From assembly GCA_032164245.1 (NCBI GenBank), contig JAVMKO010000003.1, forward strand, positions 45,882,890 to 45,946,889: 64,000 nucleotides of DNA, read 5' to 3'. Made by a program: the position numbers and the translations under genes. This document shows, piece by piece, positions 35,446-46,253 of the stretch. The notes beneath the pieces were generated by a model, which was given only the letters and a program-made list of their open reading frames with translations, ran no database searches and was not told the DNA's origin. Position 1 is the first letter of the stretch; each line of letters opens with the position of its first letter. The DNA is from Sternotherus odoratus (Eukaryota; Chordata; Testudines; Kinosternidae).

Positions 35446-35830
35446 TCCTGCGTGGGGGCGGGGCGTGCGGGACACGTCACCGCTCCACTCGCTCCGCCCC
35501 GCCGCTCCTCGCCTCTCCGGTCGGCAGGGAGCGGGGACAAAGTGCTCCGCCCGCCCCGAAACGGGGGAGGCGCTGCCGGCCGGGGGGGGCGATCCCCCGC
35601 GCTGCACGGCTGGGGCTCCCCTCGGGGAGTTTGGCGACGGCCCCTCCCGCCTGCCTGAAGGGCGGATTCCGGCCTTCACCGGAATCGCGGCAGCGCCTCC
35701 ACCCCCGACCGGCGCTGCTCGCTCCACCCTCGGCCCCCGCTGCCGGGGGCAACGGCAAAGTCACCGCCGCCGGGGGGGGGGGCTAGAGCTCGCTGCCCCT
35801 CCCATACGCTGCTCCTTGCCCCCTCTGCCC

Positions 35831-36740
35831 GCCCCCCCATATTGCCACACACGCCGTGTGCCCCCCTCCGTGCCCATCCCCCGCCCTGCCCCCCAGCCAC
35901 GCCTCATCTCTTCCATAGAGCCACATAGGCGCCCCTCCCCCACACAGCCGCACACCCTCCCCCCAGCCCGTCTCTCACACACACAGTCCCTGGGCTCTCC
36001 CCCCTCCGCACCACTCTGCTCCCTGACCCCCCCCCCCGCCCCCTTCCTCAGCCTGTCTCTTTCTCACACCACAGACACTCATGGACCCTTTGCCTTTAGG
36101 AGTTCAGTCCTCCTGTCTAGTCACAGATGCTAGCCCCCTTCCCCTTAAAACATTCTCCATTTCTCCCCCCCTGCATGGGTATGTACCACCTAGCCTTCAT
36201 CTCCCACCTTCCTTAAATTTCCATCTACTGCCCCATTCCCCCTAAACTGCCCTATGCCCTCAGCTACACACACTCCCATCTCCATCCCATACATAAAGCC
36301 TGGTCCCTCTTGATCCTGTCACTTCCTCCCATGTCTTGAAATCACCTCCACCATCATCTGTGCCACTCTATCATTCTTTCTTTACACATCTGATGCAAAC
36401 ACCATAAGCCCTAGCACTCATGTACCTGTGCACACATACCTTCTCTCCCCCAAGCTCACACAAACTTCCTCTGACCTGTCCTCAGTGCTCAGAGAGCAGG
36501 AGGTGAATTTTTGTTCTCTGTAAGCCAATGCCAGCAGTTTGGCCCAGAGAGAGTAACCCTCAGTCTAGGCCAGGCACACCCACTTCACTTAACCAGTAAC
36601 TGTGTTTGTCCTCAGTTGTGCATTGTGGCTGTGCTGGCAGGTGCTACTCATTTGGAGGACAGCAAACAACTTGGTTTAAATGGGCTATCTTGAGTTTAAA
36701 GTGTAATTCTCATCTGAAAATAATTTCTGTAAAAGGAGAA
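35831..36740. other. C-rich flank upstream of EEF1A1, no gene recognised
   Basis: Pyrimidine-rich low-complexity sequence to about 36500, then ordinary sequence. Frames here have no domain. Confidence 0.5.
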
Positions 36741-36900
36741 ACAAGATGGGTGAAGTAATTTTATTTTATTGGATCAACTTCTGTTCGTGAAAGGGAGACA
36801 AGCTTTCAAGCTTACACACACTTACCAACAGAAGTTGGCCCAATAAGAGCTATTACCTCTTATCTCTACTATCCTGGGTCCAACATAGCTACCACAACAT
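36741..36900. mobile_element. Second Penelope-like fold-back family
   Basis: ATTGGATCAACTTCTGTTCG near 36769 pairs with AACAGAAGTTGGCCCAATAA near 36828. AGACAAGCTTTCAAGCTTAC lies in the loop side. I recognise the theme as a common turtle repeat ending in a hammerhead-like GAGC..GCTCGAAAGCTTGTC block, decayed in this copy. No target duplication was found. Confidence 0.5.
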
Positions 36901-38500
36901 TTATATTAAAAGGACATCTTAAGGTTCCACATTAATTGTCTCTCTGTATCAAACATGCTTACTGTGGGACTTGTCAACATTTGAAAGTTAATTTGGATTA
37001 AGGGAAGGTGTAAATTTAAAACCCAGTTCCTGAATAAATCCATGCATGCACATGCTTACTCCAGAATAAGTGTACCTTGTTTCTGGTTAGTGCATGAAAT
37101 GAGCTAAACTGGAATTTCAGAAATTCAAAGAGTCCGCATGTGGAATTATTCTTTCAAAACAGTCATTTCTGAACAACTCCATATGTAGACTAGCTCTTAC
37201 AAATGAAGAGATTTTTTTTTCTCATCAGTCTCCCCTCATTCGGACTCATGCATCACTATCAGTATTAAGATTCTATAGACAACATTATACTCTGGTGCTC
37301 CATCCATGCTATTCTCATCAATGGGCTACCAGGTGGAATTTAATTGGAACTTAGCTGGACCCTGTATATAATAATCAAGAGAACTGTTTACTATCTCTCT
37401 CTTAGCTACGAAAGCATTTATACCACTTTACCAGGATATCTGAGCACCTAGATGTTACAAATTTGCAGTGCTATCTAGAGCAAAGGTTTAATTTGCTCAC
37501 TAAAATGAACAGATCTGACTGAGTACTCATCAGGTCTGCTCCCCATCTTTAACGTAGGGTCAGTTTTACATACTCACTGTTTAGAGTGGAACTTTGCTCT
37601 AGTATGGTTGTGAAAGCTGTTCAAGAGTGTTCTTATTACCTCAGGAAATCAGATGATACACTTGACAGTACATAGAATTATGACAGGTGTACATTGCATT
37701 ATAAAAAGGATTCCCTGTTCACAAAAGTACAGCAGATTAGAAATTAGCAGAGTGCATTTTGAAATAAAGGGGCAGCTTGAATACTATACACTACCCTAAT
37801 AAGCCTCATGTCATTGAGGGCATTCAACAGATGGATAGTTAAGGTTTTGGGTAATCACAGGAATCTTCAATGTACTTGTAGATATTAAAAGACATGACTG
37901 TATTTTGGATGATAGATTTTTAGATGATTGAGTTGCATGGTATATGTACAGGAGTATATTTGAATAATTACAGTTTAATAAAACTGAGATGTGCAACATT
38001 GGATTATCCCACATTCAAGGGTATGCAGTCATTTGAACTGAATTTGTGATCACTGAAATTATGACCAGTGTATATATTTCAGTGTGTGTTATACTAAAAC
38101 TCTGCATTTAATTAGTTTGGAAACACACTATTCAACACTCACATCACAGTGTTGGTGCTAAGCTCAGTTGTGCTTGGAATGACCACAATGCACGGATCTG
38201 CAGAAGATTGCTCATGTCCACACTACAAGATCATTTTCAAAACAAACCTGGGGAAGGGAGTAAAATAACTAGGCTTTCTCCATACTTGTCTTTCCTTAAG
38301 ATTTCCCACGGTTGTCACCATCAGTTCAGTTCCACAAGGGCTTGCCTTGAAACAATGAGAGCACTAGCAGAAACAGCTACTGGCTTTTTAATGACAGGCC
38401 TCTAGACAAGCTCCAAGTGGGGCTAGAGAACATGGTGGTTGAAAATGCCATTAGCAAGTCTACACTAGAGTTCCTCCCATTACTATCTCCGGTGGAAATT
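36901..38500. other. No gene or repeat recognised
   Basis: AT-rich, apparently single-copy sequence with only short frames. Confidence 0.5.
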
Positions 38501-38514
38501 CTATGAAAAAAAAA

Positions 38515-38725
38515 TTAAGCCAGGTATGGTGAAGCGGCTGCCCCACCGCCATGTGGGGTTAGGCGAGGGCAGGCCACAGCTCCCATTGGCCGGAAATGGT
38601 GAACCATGGCCACTGGGAGTTGTGGCTGGCTGTGCAACTGTATACAAACTGTCTGGCGGCCCAACAGCAGATTACTTTGGCGGGCCGCGTGTGGCCTGCG
38701 GGCCACAGATTGTCCACCATTGGTC
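38515..38725. mobile_element. hAT-like fragment
   Basis: GGCCTGCGGGCCACAGATTG followed by TCCACCATTGG resembles the GGCCACAGGTTGCCCACC right end of the hATs at 4240 and 15704. GCTCCCATTGGCCGGAAATG and CATGGCCACTGGGAGTTGTG form an internal inverted pair. The left terminus is missing. Confidence 0.55.
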
Positions 38726-38911
38726 TAAAATTTACTGAAATGCAAGAAATCAGATTTACAAAAAGCTGGACTAATACCATATCCTATTTACAAGTCAAAA
38801 TTTTATCTTGGCCAAGAGAACCATTGAATGCATTGATAACCCTGACAAATTAGTTCTCAAATTATGTCAACTGTGAGGTGTAAAACAGCTTATAAAAGAG
38901 GATATTGTTAG

Positions 38912-39098
38912 CAGGGCTCTAACTTTTTTGCTGCCCCAAGCAATAAATAAAAAAAAAAGTGGTCGGGGGGGCGGGGGAGGAGCACAGTGTGGCTGGAGGA
39001 GCCAAGTGGGGAGGGGTGGCACGGCCAGAATGCTGTCCCTTACACAGAGTGTCGCCCCAGGCATGTGCTTACTATGCTGGTGCCTGGAGCTGGCCACA
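38912..39098. mobile_element. Short hAT element with perfect 8-bp duplication
   Basis: Starts CAGGGCTCTAACTTTTTTGC and ends GCCTGGAGCTGGCCACA. ATTGTTAG flanks both sides (38904-38911, 39099-39106). The right terminus has mutated away from the expected GGCCCTG. Confidence 0.82.
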
Positions 39099-39748
39099 AT
39101 TGTTAGGGATAAAACCTTTGTGATATACATGGATTGAATTATTTTCTGGCTTATTCACTTGAGTAATCTGAGCAAGAAATCAGAAAGAATACATGAAAGT
39201 TCATGAATATTCCAAAATTCATATAAGTGTAAGAGGGAAATTCAGTTTGAATAGAAGCTACCTGAAGGCAACAACAAATATTTTTCTATTTGTTACTTTT
39301 AAAGGTGCCCTGCAAATGAGGGGGGAGGGGAACAGCTTGTGTCCTATTTCCTTCTTCATGCTGTCAAGAGAAGGCCTCGAAGTGTTAGGGTATGTCTTCA
39401 CTACAGCAGTAGTTCGATTTCCTTTATTTCGATGTTGTGAATGCGACTGTATGCAGTCGATTTTGTGTGTCTTCACTAGGCACAGCAAAGCACAGCAAGT
39501 CGACAGTGTCTGTCCGCAGAACTTTTGCAAGCATTGACATAGCGAGCGTTGCACTGTGGGTACCTATCCCACAGTTCCCTGATCCCCCAGCAGGCACCAT
39601 TTCGAGTGCTGCACTATGGGTAGGCATTTCCAAATTTTGCGCCCTTTTTCCGTGCCGCCGACCCCCATTACGAGCGGTGCACTGTGGGTAGGCATCCCAT
39701 AATTCGCGCCCTTTCTCCGCGCCGCGCTAACGCCATAGCACTGCAAGC

Positions 39749-41070
39749 ATGGAGCCCGCTGAGACCACGGACACAGTAATGGCCGTTGTGAAGACCTCGA
39801 TCACGGTAGCGGATTTCATGCTGCGCCGTCTGCAGAGGAATTCGCTCCGGGGACAACTGCGCTTTCTGGAACCCGACGACAGTGAGGAGGAGATGGATCA
39901 GGACGTGCATGGCAGGGACGACAGGAACACTGCGGTTTTTGGAAGTAGGGCGACTGACAATCTGTCCAATTTGGTGGCAATGGGGCAGGCTCATGCCATC
40001 GAACGCCGATTCTGGGCCAGGGAAACAAGCATGGACTGGTGGGATCGCATAGTGCTGCGGGTCTGGGATGACTCCCAGTGGCTCAGAAACTTCCGCATGC
40101 GAAAGGGCACGTTCATGGAACTTTGTGACTTGCTGTCCCCGGCCCTCCGGCACAGGAATACCAAAAAGAGAGCGGCCCTTACAGTTGAGAAGCGAGTGGC
40201 AATAGCCCTCTGGAAGCTTGCAACGCCAGACAGCTACCGGTCAGTGGCGAATCAGTTTGGGCTGGGTAGGTCTACAGTGGGCTTTGCTGTGATGCAAGTA
40301 AGCAGGGGAATCGTCGAGCGGCTGCTACACCGGGTTATAAACCTCGGAAACCTGCAAGCCACAATAGATGGCTTTGCCGCCATGGGATTCCCTAACTGTG
40401 GTGGGGCTATAGATGGGACTCATATCCCTATCCTGGCACCGGACCACGAGGCCGCCGAGTACAGAAACCGGAAGGGATATTATTCCATGGTCATGCAAGC
40501 AGTGGTTGACCACAAGGGACGTTTCACCGACCTGTACGTGGGCTGGCCAGGAAAGCTTCATGACGCTCGAGTGTTCAGGAACTCTCAGATTTTTAGACAG
40601 CTGCAGCAAGGCACTTTCTTCCCCGACCAGAAAATTTCCGTGGGGGGGTGGTGGAAATGCCGATCGTTATCATTTGGGACCCAGCCTACCCCCTAATGCC
40701 CTGTCTTATGAAGCCCTACACAGGAGCCCTGGACAGGGGTCAGGAGATGTTCAACTACAGGCTGAGCAAGTGCAGAATGGCCGTAGAGTGTGCATTTGGC
40801 CGTCTGAAGGGGAGATGGCGTTCCTTACTGATTCGCTCAGACATCAGCGAGAGAAATATCCCCATTGTTATTGCTGCTTGCTCTGTGCTCCACAATATCT
40901 GTGAGAGCAAGGGGGAAACGTTTATGGCGGGCTGGGAGGCAGAGGCAAATTTACTTTCTGCTACTTACAAGCAGCCAGACAGCAGGGAAAGTAGAAGAGT
41001 GCACCATGAGGCACTGCGCCTCAGGGACGCCTTGAAAGACAGTTTTATGAGTGGCCGAGATGGCGTTTGA
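39749..41070 (+). pseudogene. Harbinger (HARBI1-like) DDE transposase, one frameshift
   Basis: Nuclease that cuts and pastes the element, acting with its Myb-like partner. The first frame runs 300 residues from ATG 39749. Residues about 140-195 form a helix-turn-helix region (LTVEKRVAIALWKLATPDSY then SVANQFGLGRSTV). First catalytic Asp: D222 in GAIDGTHIPI. Second: D272 in GKLHDARVFRNS. The frame breaks in the G7 run near 40642-40648 and resumes in another frame with DPAYPLMPCLMKPY. The catalytic Glu is in MAVECAFGRLKGRW. The frame then stays open to TGA at 41068-41070. A W replaces the usual G just before DPAYPL. One indel therefore separates this copy from a full frame. Confidence 0.88.
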
Positions 41071-41351
41071 GAATCTGCTCCCTTGCTGTGCTCTAAGCCT
41101 GCTGTCCTTGAACCCTCATTCCCTCCTCCCTCCCCATGCTTTCCCTCCCCCCTCCCCATGCTTGCAGAGGAAATAAATTCACTGTTTGAAAAATCATGGT
41201 TCCTTTATTGGTTCATCAGAAATACAAATACAGGGGATCACTGTCACGGTAACCTGGAGGGAAACCAGCAGTCGCACTGGGGGAGGAGGAGGAGCGGACA
41301 GAGGAGGGGGGGGAAGGGGGGAGTGGAGGGGTGGTCAAGACACAGCAGCTT

Positions 41352-43210
41352 TTAAAAGTTTTCAGAGAATGTTAGCCTGCTGCTGCTGCTGCTTCTGCTG
41401 GCTTGTGGGGTGGAGTGGATCGGCCCACGGAGCTTGCCCCCCCGTGTTCTCACCCCGCGTTTGGGTGGGGAAGCTATGGAACTTGGGGAGGAGGGGAGGT
41501 GGTTAGACAGGGGCTGCAGAGGTGATCTTTGGCCCTCTCGCAGCTCCACCAGAGATCGCAGCATGTTGCTTTGCTCCTCCATTATACGGATCAAAGCATC
41601 CATGCGTCTTTCTTCGCGGTCCTGTCGCTGCAGCCACATTTCTTCCCTCTTTTCTGCTGCGGCTCTCGATTCCTGCCTTGCCTGTATCAATCTTTCCCTC
41701 CATTCCGTCTGGCGGGCTGCCTCAGCGCGCGAGTTCTCCAGGAGTTCGCTGAACATATCATCGCGCGTTCGCGTTTTCTTTTTACGCTTTCTTATCTGCG
41801 ATGCACGGCGGGAGGAGGAGCAGGACGGGGGATTCTGAGATAATTGTTCATCTGTGGGCGAATGTGGGCAAAGAAAGTTTGAAAGTTATGAGACAGATAC
41901 ATTCAAGGTTAGGAGGCAGATGCAGTCTCGGACGGTACACAATGGGAGTACTATGCCATTCAAAACCTCACTATTCAGAGGCCTGATATGATTTCTGTAC
42001 AAGGTCATGTTCTACACCTAAAAGTGACTGAATAGCTCACAGAAAAGTCACAGCATCTCAGACACATTTGCGTGCCTCAGCCCAACACGGCTTCTGAAAG
42101 CACCGTGCAGCCGGCCATGGTAAGTTTTAAAAGGAGCACCTGCATATTGTACAGTAACCCCACTCCCTTCCCCCCACCGCGTGCCTCCTACTGAACTGCA
42201 AGCTGGGCTGGGGCGGGGGTGGGGGGTGGGGTCGGGTGCGCGTTGGATCTGAAGCGGAAGCAACCGCTTGCAGACTGTTCAGATTCCCTGGTAGCTACCG
42301 TTATGGGCTGTGTGTGTGTGTGAGCGTTTGGGGGGCGGGAGGCGGCGGTTGGTCGGTCCTCAGCAGAAAAGAGTACTTTGCAGCTGGGAAAAACAGGGTT
42401 ACTTACCTGTAACTGTTGTTCTTCGAGATGTGTTGCTCACATCCATTCCACTATAGGTCAGGCATGCGCTGCGGGCCTGGTTGCCGGGTAGATTTTTCCC
42501 CTAGCTGCAGACTGGGTGAGCAGGGAGCCCCCTGGAGTGGCGCCACTGAGGCACTCTATAAGTACCCCTGCGACACAGTCTGGCCCTCAGTTCCTTCTTT
42601 GCCGGCTAACCCGACAGTGGGGAAGGAGGGCGGGTTTGGAATGGATGTGAGCAACCTGCTGCTCCGTGAGATTTTCCTCTTCCTCATGGTCGTTCTCATC
42701 GGAATCAGTCTCCTCCCTGACGATTATCCCATTGGTGGAGTCCACGCAGACCGGCGCGGTGGTGGTGGGGGCGCCCCCCATTATCTGATTTAGTTCATTG
42801 TAGAACCTGCATGTCCGTGGCGTGCCCCCTGATCGTCCGTTTGGCTCCTTGGCTTTCTGGAACGATTGCCTCAGCTCCTTAATTTTCACGCGGCACTGTG
42901 TGGTGTCCCTGTTGTGGCCCCTTTCTAGCATGGCCTTGGAGACTCTTCCATAGGTGTTGGCATTCCGTTTGTTGTTGCGTAGTTCCAACATCACGGATTC
43001 CTCTCCCCAGATAGCGATGAGATCCAGCACCTCACGAGTGGACCATGCTGGAGCTCTTTTCCTCTGGCTGGTCTCCAGGGCAGATGAGCTCTGGATTGAT
43101 TCTTGTGATGCTGAGCTCTGCATGGCGGCTAGTGTTGCTGATTGCTCTGAATGGCGACTGAGCTGTTCAGGTGAGCTGGCCACGCTGACCAAACAGGAAA
43201 TGGTATTCAA
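41352..43210 (-). pseudogene. Harbinger Myb/SANT-like partner protein (two blocks)
   Basis: Block 1, 43210 to about 42656: AWSTREVLDLIAIWGEESVM is a Myb/SANT (trihelix-like) domain, followed by KIKELRQSFQKAKEPNGRSG and an acidic stretch ending EEENLTEQQ. Block 2, about 41850 to 41352, follows a CCCACAG acceptor and holds basic RKRKKKTRTRDDMFSELLEN, then a Glu/Arg-rich coiled coil. In PIF/Harbinger this protein brings the transposase to the termini and the nucleus. The join between blocks is probably an intron. Block 1 is interrupted by an insertion right after EQQ, so the present copy is likely disabled. Confidence 0.75.
42410..42655. mobile_element. Insertion with perfect 19-bp inverted repeats in the Harbinger Myb gene
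   Basis: GTTGCTCACATCCATTCCA (42432-42450) and TGGAATGGATGTGAGCAAC (42637-42655) are exact inverted repeats. The right one abuts the Myb codons. Outside the left repeat, minus reads AACAACAGTTACAGGTAAGT, a strong splice-donor match. The outer border on the left is not certain. Confidence 0.6.
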
Positions 43211-43554
43211 ATGTTCCCGGGTCTTATCTACCTGGCCAGAGCAGCGAGTTGAGAGTGCTGTCCAGCGCGGTCACAGTGGAGCGGTGAGGCAGTCCAGAGC
43301 GGTCAGAATGGAGCATTGTGGGACAGCCTCTGGAGGCTATTAATGTCGGTTTCGTCTTCACTAGCCCACAGTCGAGCTTGGAATGTCGAAATTAGCCTTA
43401 CTTCTCTCGTCAGGCAGGAGTTACAAATTCGATCTTGAGGGCCCTTTACATCGACGTTAAGAGCATGTATGTGAAGACAGGTACACGTTTAATTCGACCT
43501 AACGTCGTTAACATCGAATTAAAGTGGTAGTGAAGACAGGCCCCTAGTGTCTCT

Positions 43555-44489
43555 GGGTATGATTAGACTACAGGGTATAGCGCTGTTTTTTATAGCGCTT
43601 CCCTATTTAGCGCTACAGGTGTTGCGCCAAAGAATGTACACATTTGCAGAGCTTCTGGCGGCAGTGAGAGTAGCGGGATAGGGCAGGTATCCCAGCATTC
43701 AGCTGGGTGCAACCTGCTTTGCAAAGGAGTGGGGTGAGGGGGGGACTGGGAACCTGTGTGTAGGGAGGGAACTCCTGGCTGTCAGTTTCTTTTCCGAAAC
43801 TGACAGGCTCTGCACACACACCTCCCTTCCCTAACCATTTACTGGGGGGGGGGGTTCTCAAACTTCGGGTGGAGATGGGTGTGTGTACGGGTGTGTGTGT
43901 GTGTGTGTGTGTGTGTGTAGTGGAGTGCTCCCTGGGGGGGTTGCGAGCTCCTGCCGCTGCAACTCACGGTGGTCGGATGGGGGGCCTGCATGCAGCTGGC
44001 CCCCTGACTGCGGTGGGGACCCGGGACAGCGGCTGGGAGCACCCTGCCGCCACCGGCGGGGACCAGGAAGCCCACCCGCAGCCCTGCCCGCAGCGGCGGG
44101 GACCGGGGCAGGGGTGGACCCGGCAGCCCTGCCGCAGCAGCAGCCCGGGTTTTCAAATTTGAAATGAATATGGGGGAGGGTCTGACATGGGGTCACCTGA
44201 GGACGGGACAGAAGAGTTTTAAATGGTGGCCAGAGAGGATGCAATGGGGATTCTGGGCCAGGATGCTGGAGGCTGGAGGCTCATTATAACGCAAGGGGTG
44301 TGCACATTGCAACCCTTGCGCTAAAATGGCAGCACAAAAAGCTTTATTCCTCTCGTTTTGAGGTTTACCAGAAGCGCTATAAACTGTCAGTAAAAGCGCA
44401 AAATGTGTCTTGAAAGTGTGTTCTGGCAGTGCAATTGTAGCGCTAAAGAAGGGTTTTAGCGCTACCCAAGCCCCAGTCTAACCATACCC
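43555..44489. mobile_element. TIR element with TCT duplication
   Basis: Termini GGGTATGATTAGACT and AGTCTAACCATACCC are inverted repeats (one mismatch at most), flanked by TCT on both sides. Inside are repeated TAGCGCT motifs. A GC-rich internal block at about 43848-44165 begins GGTTCTCAAACTTCGGGT like a hAT end and holds a (GT)14 run at 43891-43918. That block may be a second insertion. Confidence 0.75.
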
Positions 44490-44505
44490 TCTGTGTGTGC
44501 AGCAC

Positions 44506-46248
44506 TGTCACGTTACTGGAATAATTTGGTACCATATAGACCATTGGGGTACCAAATATATGTGAAGGGGTCATAACAGGTATCTATGACCATGTGTATA
44601 TCTATTTTGGAACTGAAGTTATGGATATTGGGTAAAAGGTACCTATACTTCAAACTTAGGCTTGGCTCCTGTGAAGGCTCAGACACGCTGGTGCTAACTC
44701 GAGCCCATTAAGGGGCCATCAACTGCACAATGAACTGTGTCCACACCTGAGGAGAGGAGCCTCCCCAGGAATGGGACATGCCTGGGCAAAAACTGAATCA
44801 TTGAGAGTCTGGGAATTGGACCATGTGGCTGTGAACCTTCAGTTTGCAGCCAGACTCTGCATAAGGAGGAGAAGGGTCTTCACCCACAGGAGGAAGTCTA
44901 TAAAGCCTGGAAGAACATTCTCCATTTTCGTCTTTACCTTCAGCATGCAGCCTGTCTTGCTTCCAGCTCTGAATGGACTTCGCTACACAGGTGAACTCTG
45001 AACTAAGGTGCTGACCCATCCCAAAAAGGGGATGCTTTCTAAAGACTTTGATTTGAACCTGAAGTTTATTCTACCTTTGCTGCAAGCCTAAACCAAGAGA
45101 TGTGCCATTACTGCATGTAATTGATTTCTTTTAACCATTCTTAACCCTCACCTATACCTTTTTCCTTGTATAATAAACCTTTAGATTTTAGATTCTAAAG
45201 GATTGGCAACAGCGTGATTTGTGGGAAGATCTGATTTGTATATTTACCTGGGTCTGGGGCCTGATTCCTTGGAATCAGGGCCGGCGACAGGGTGGTACAA
45301 CGGTTACAGCTGTACCGGGCCCCGGACTTCAGGGGGGGGGGCCCTGAAGTCTGGGGCCGGTACAGCTGTAACTGTTGTTGCCGGGGCTGTGAGCGAGGCG
45401 CGCTCACCAGCCCCCTCCCCCGGCACCCAGCAGCCAGCCCCGCCCCCCTTTGCTTCTCCCGGCAGCCAGCCCCGCCCCCCTTTGCTTCTCCCGGCCGGCC
45501 ATGCGGCCGCAGCACATGCCGCTGGAGGTAGGAGACCGGCGGGGGGGGGGGGGGGGGGCAGGAGATGGGGGGGGCGCGGGAGGCAGGAGACCGGCCGGGG
45601 GGGCCGCGGGAGGTAGGAGACCGGCGGGGGGGGGGGGCGCGCTGGAGATCGGCCGGGGGGGGTCGCGGGAGGCAGGAGACCGGCGGGGGGGGGCCGTGGG
45701 AGATCAGCCGGGGGGGGGGGGGCGCGGGAAGTAGGAGACCGGCGGAGGGGGGGCCCTCGGGCGGCGGGAGATTGGCCAGGGGGGGGTGCGGGAGACGGGG
45801 GGGGGGGAGCGCAGGCAGCGGGAGACTGGCCGGGGGCGGGGGGGCCGGGGGCGGCGGGAGATCAGTGGGGGGGGGGCTGCGGGCGGCGGGAGACTGGCGG
45901 GGGGGGCCCCATATGGTCTGCCGTACGGGGCCCCAAAATTCCTGTCGCCAGCCCTGCTTGGAATTGGGGAGAACCGTTTTCTTTATTTGGGGGATTGGTT
46001 TTCATAACCACTGATCCTCAGGACAGGTGGCTGGTGGTGGTGATACTGGGAAGCTGAAGTGTCTAAGGGAATTGCTTGTGTGACTTGTGGTTAGCCAGTG
46101 GGGCGAAACCAAAGTCTTTTCTGTTTGGCTGGTTTGGTTTGCCTTAGTGTGGAAAAACCCCAGCTTTGGGCTGTAGTTGCCCCTTTGGAAGCAATCTGTC
46201 CTGATCTGACACTCACAGTTGGATCCCACCAGGAACAGCACCGTCACA
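44506..46248 (+). mobile_element. Solo ERV LTR (copy 1), split by a hAT
   Basis: Starts TGTCACGTTACTGGAATAAT and ends AACAGCACCGTCACA (TG..CA). AGCAC flanks both sides (44501-44505, 46249-46253), a 5-bp duplication. TATAAAG at 44899-44905 and AATAAA at 45172-45177 sit where an LTR promoter and poly(A) signal belong. Without the 681-bp hAT and its 8-bp duplication the LTR is 1054 bp. No internal viral genes are present. Confidence 0.9.
45276..45956 (+). mobile_element. GC-rich fold-back hAT inserted in the LTR
   Basis: Termini CAGGGCCGGCGACAGG and CCTGTCGCCAGCCCTG. CTTGGAAT flanks both sides (45268-45275, 45957-45964). The sister LTR at 51817 keeps the unoccupied site with one CTTGGAAT. The left part folds into a long hairpin (GTACCGGGCCCCGGACTTCA against TGAAGTCTGGGGCCGGTAC). 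The interior is G-rich units around GGGAGATCGGCCGG. The open frames here are spurious. Confidence 0.93.
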
Positions 46249-46253
46249 AGCAC

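Larger units (their letters stand above)
39388..43543 (+). mobile_element. Nearly intact autonomous PIF/Harbinger transposon
   Basis: Termini GGGTATGTCTTCACTAC and GTAGTGAAGACAGGCCC match at 15 of 17 bases as inverted repeats. Flanking trinucleotides are TTA and CTA, near the 3-bp duplication of this superfamily. It carries both genes the superfamily needs: a DDE transposase on plus and a Myb/SANT-like protein on minus, converging at about 41.1-41.35 kb. Each gene has a poly(A) signal in the gap (AATAAA 41172-41177 on plus; TTTATT 41204-41209 for minus). Damage is limited to one frameshift in the transposase and a 0.2-kb insertion in the Myb gene. Confidence 0.9.

Noticed and set aside
34931..36133. 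400-codon plus-strand frame upstream of EEF1A1, and other long frames in the island
   Set aside because: It runs through the EEF1A1 promoter and first intron on the opposite strand. The translation is Pro/Arg/Ala-rich with no domain, as expected where GC content removes stops.
41410..41838. 142-codon plus-strand frame in the Harbinger
   Set aside because: It is the antisense of the Myb partner's coiled-coil block, which has the better coding signal on minus.
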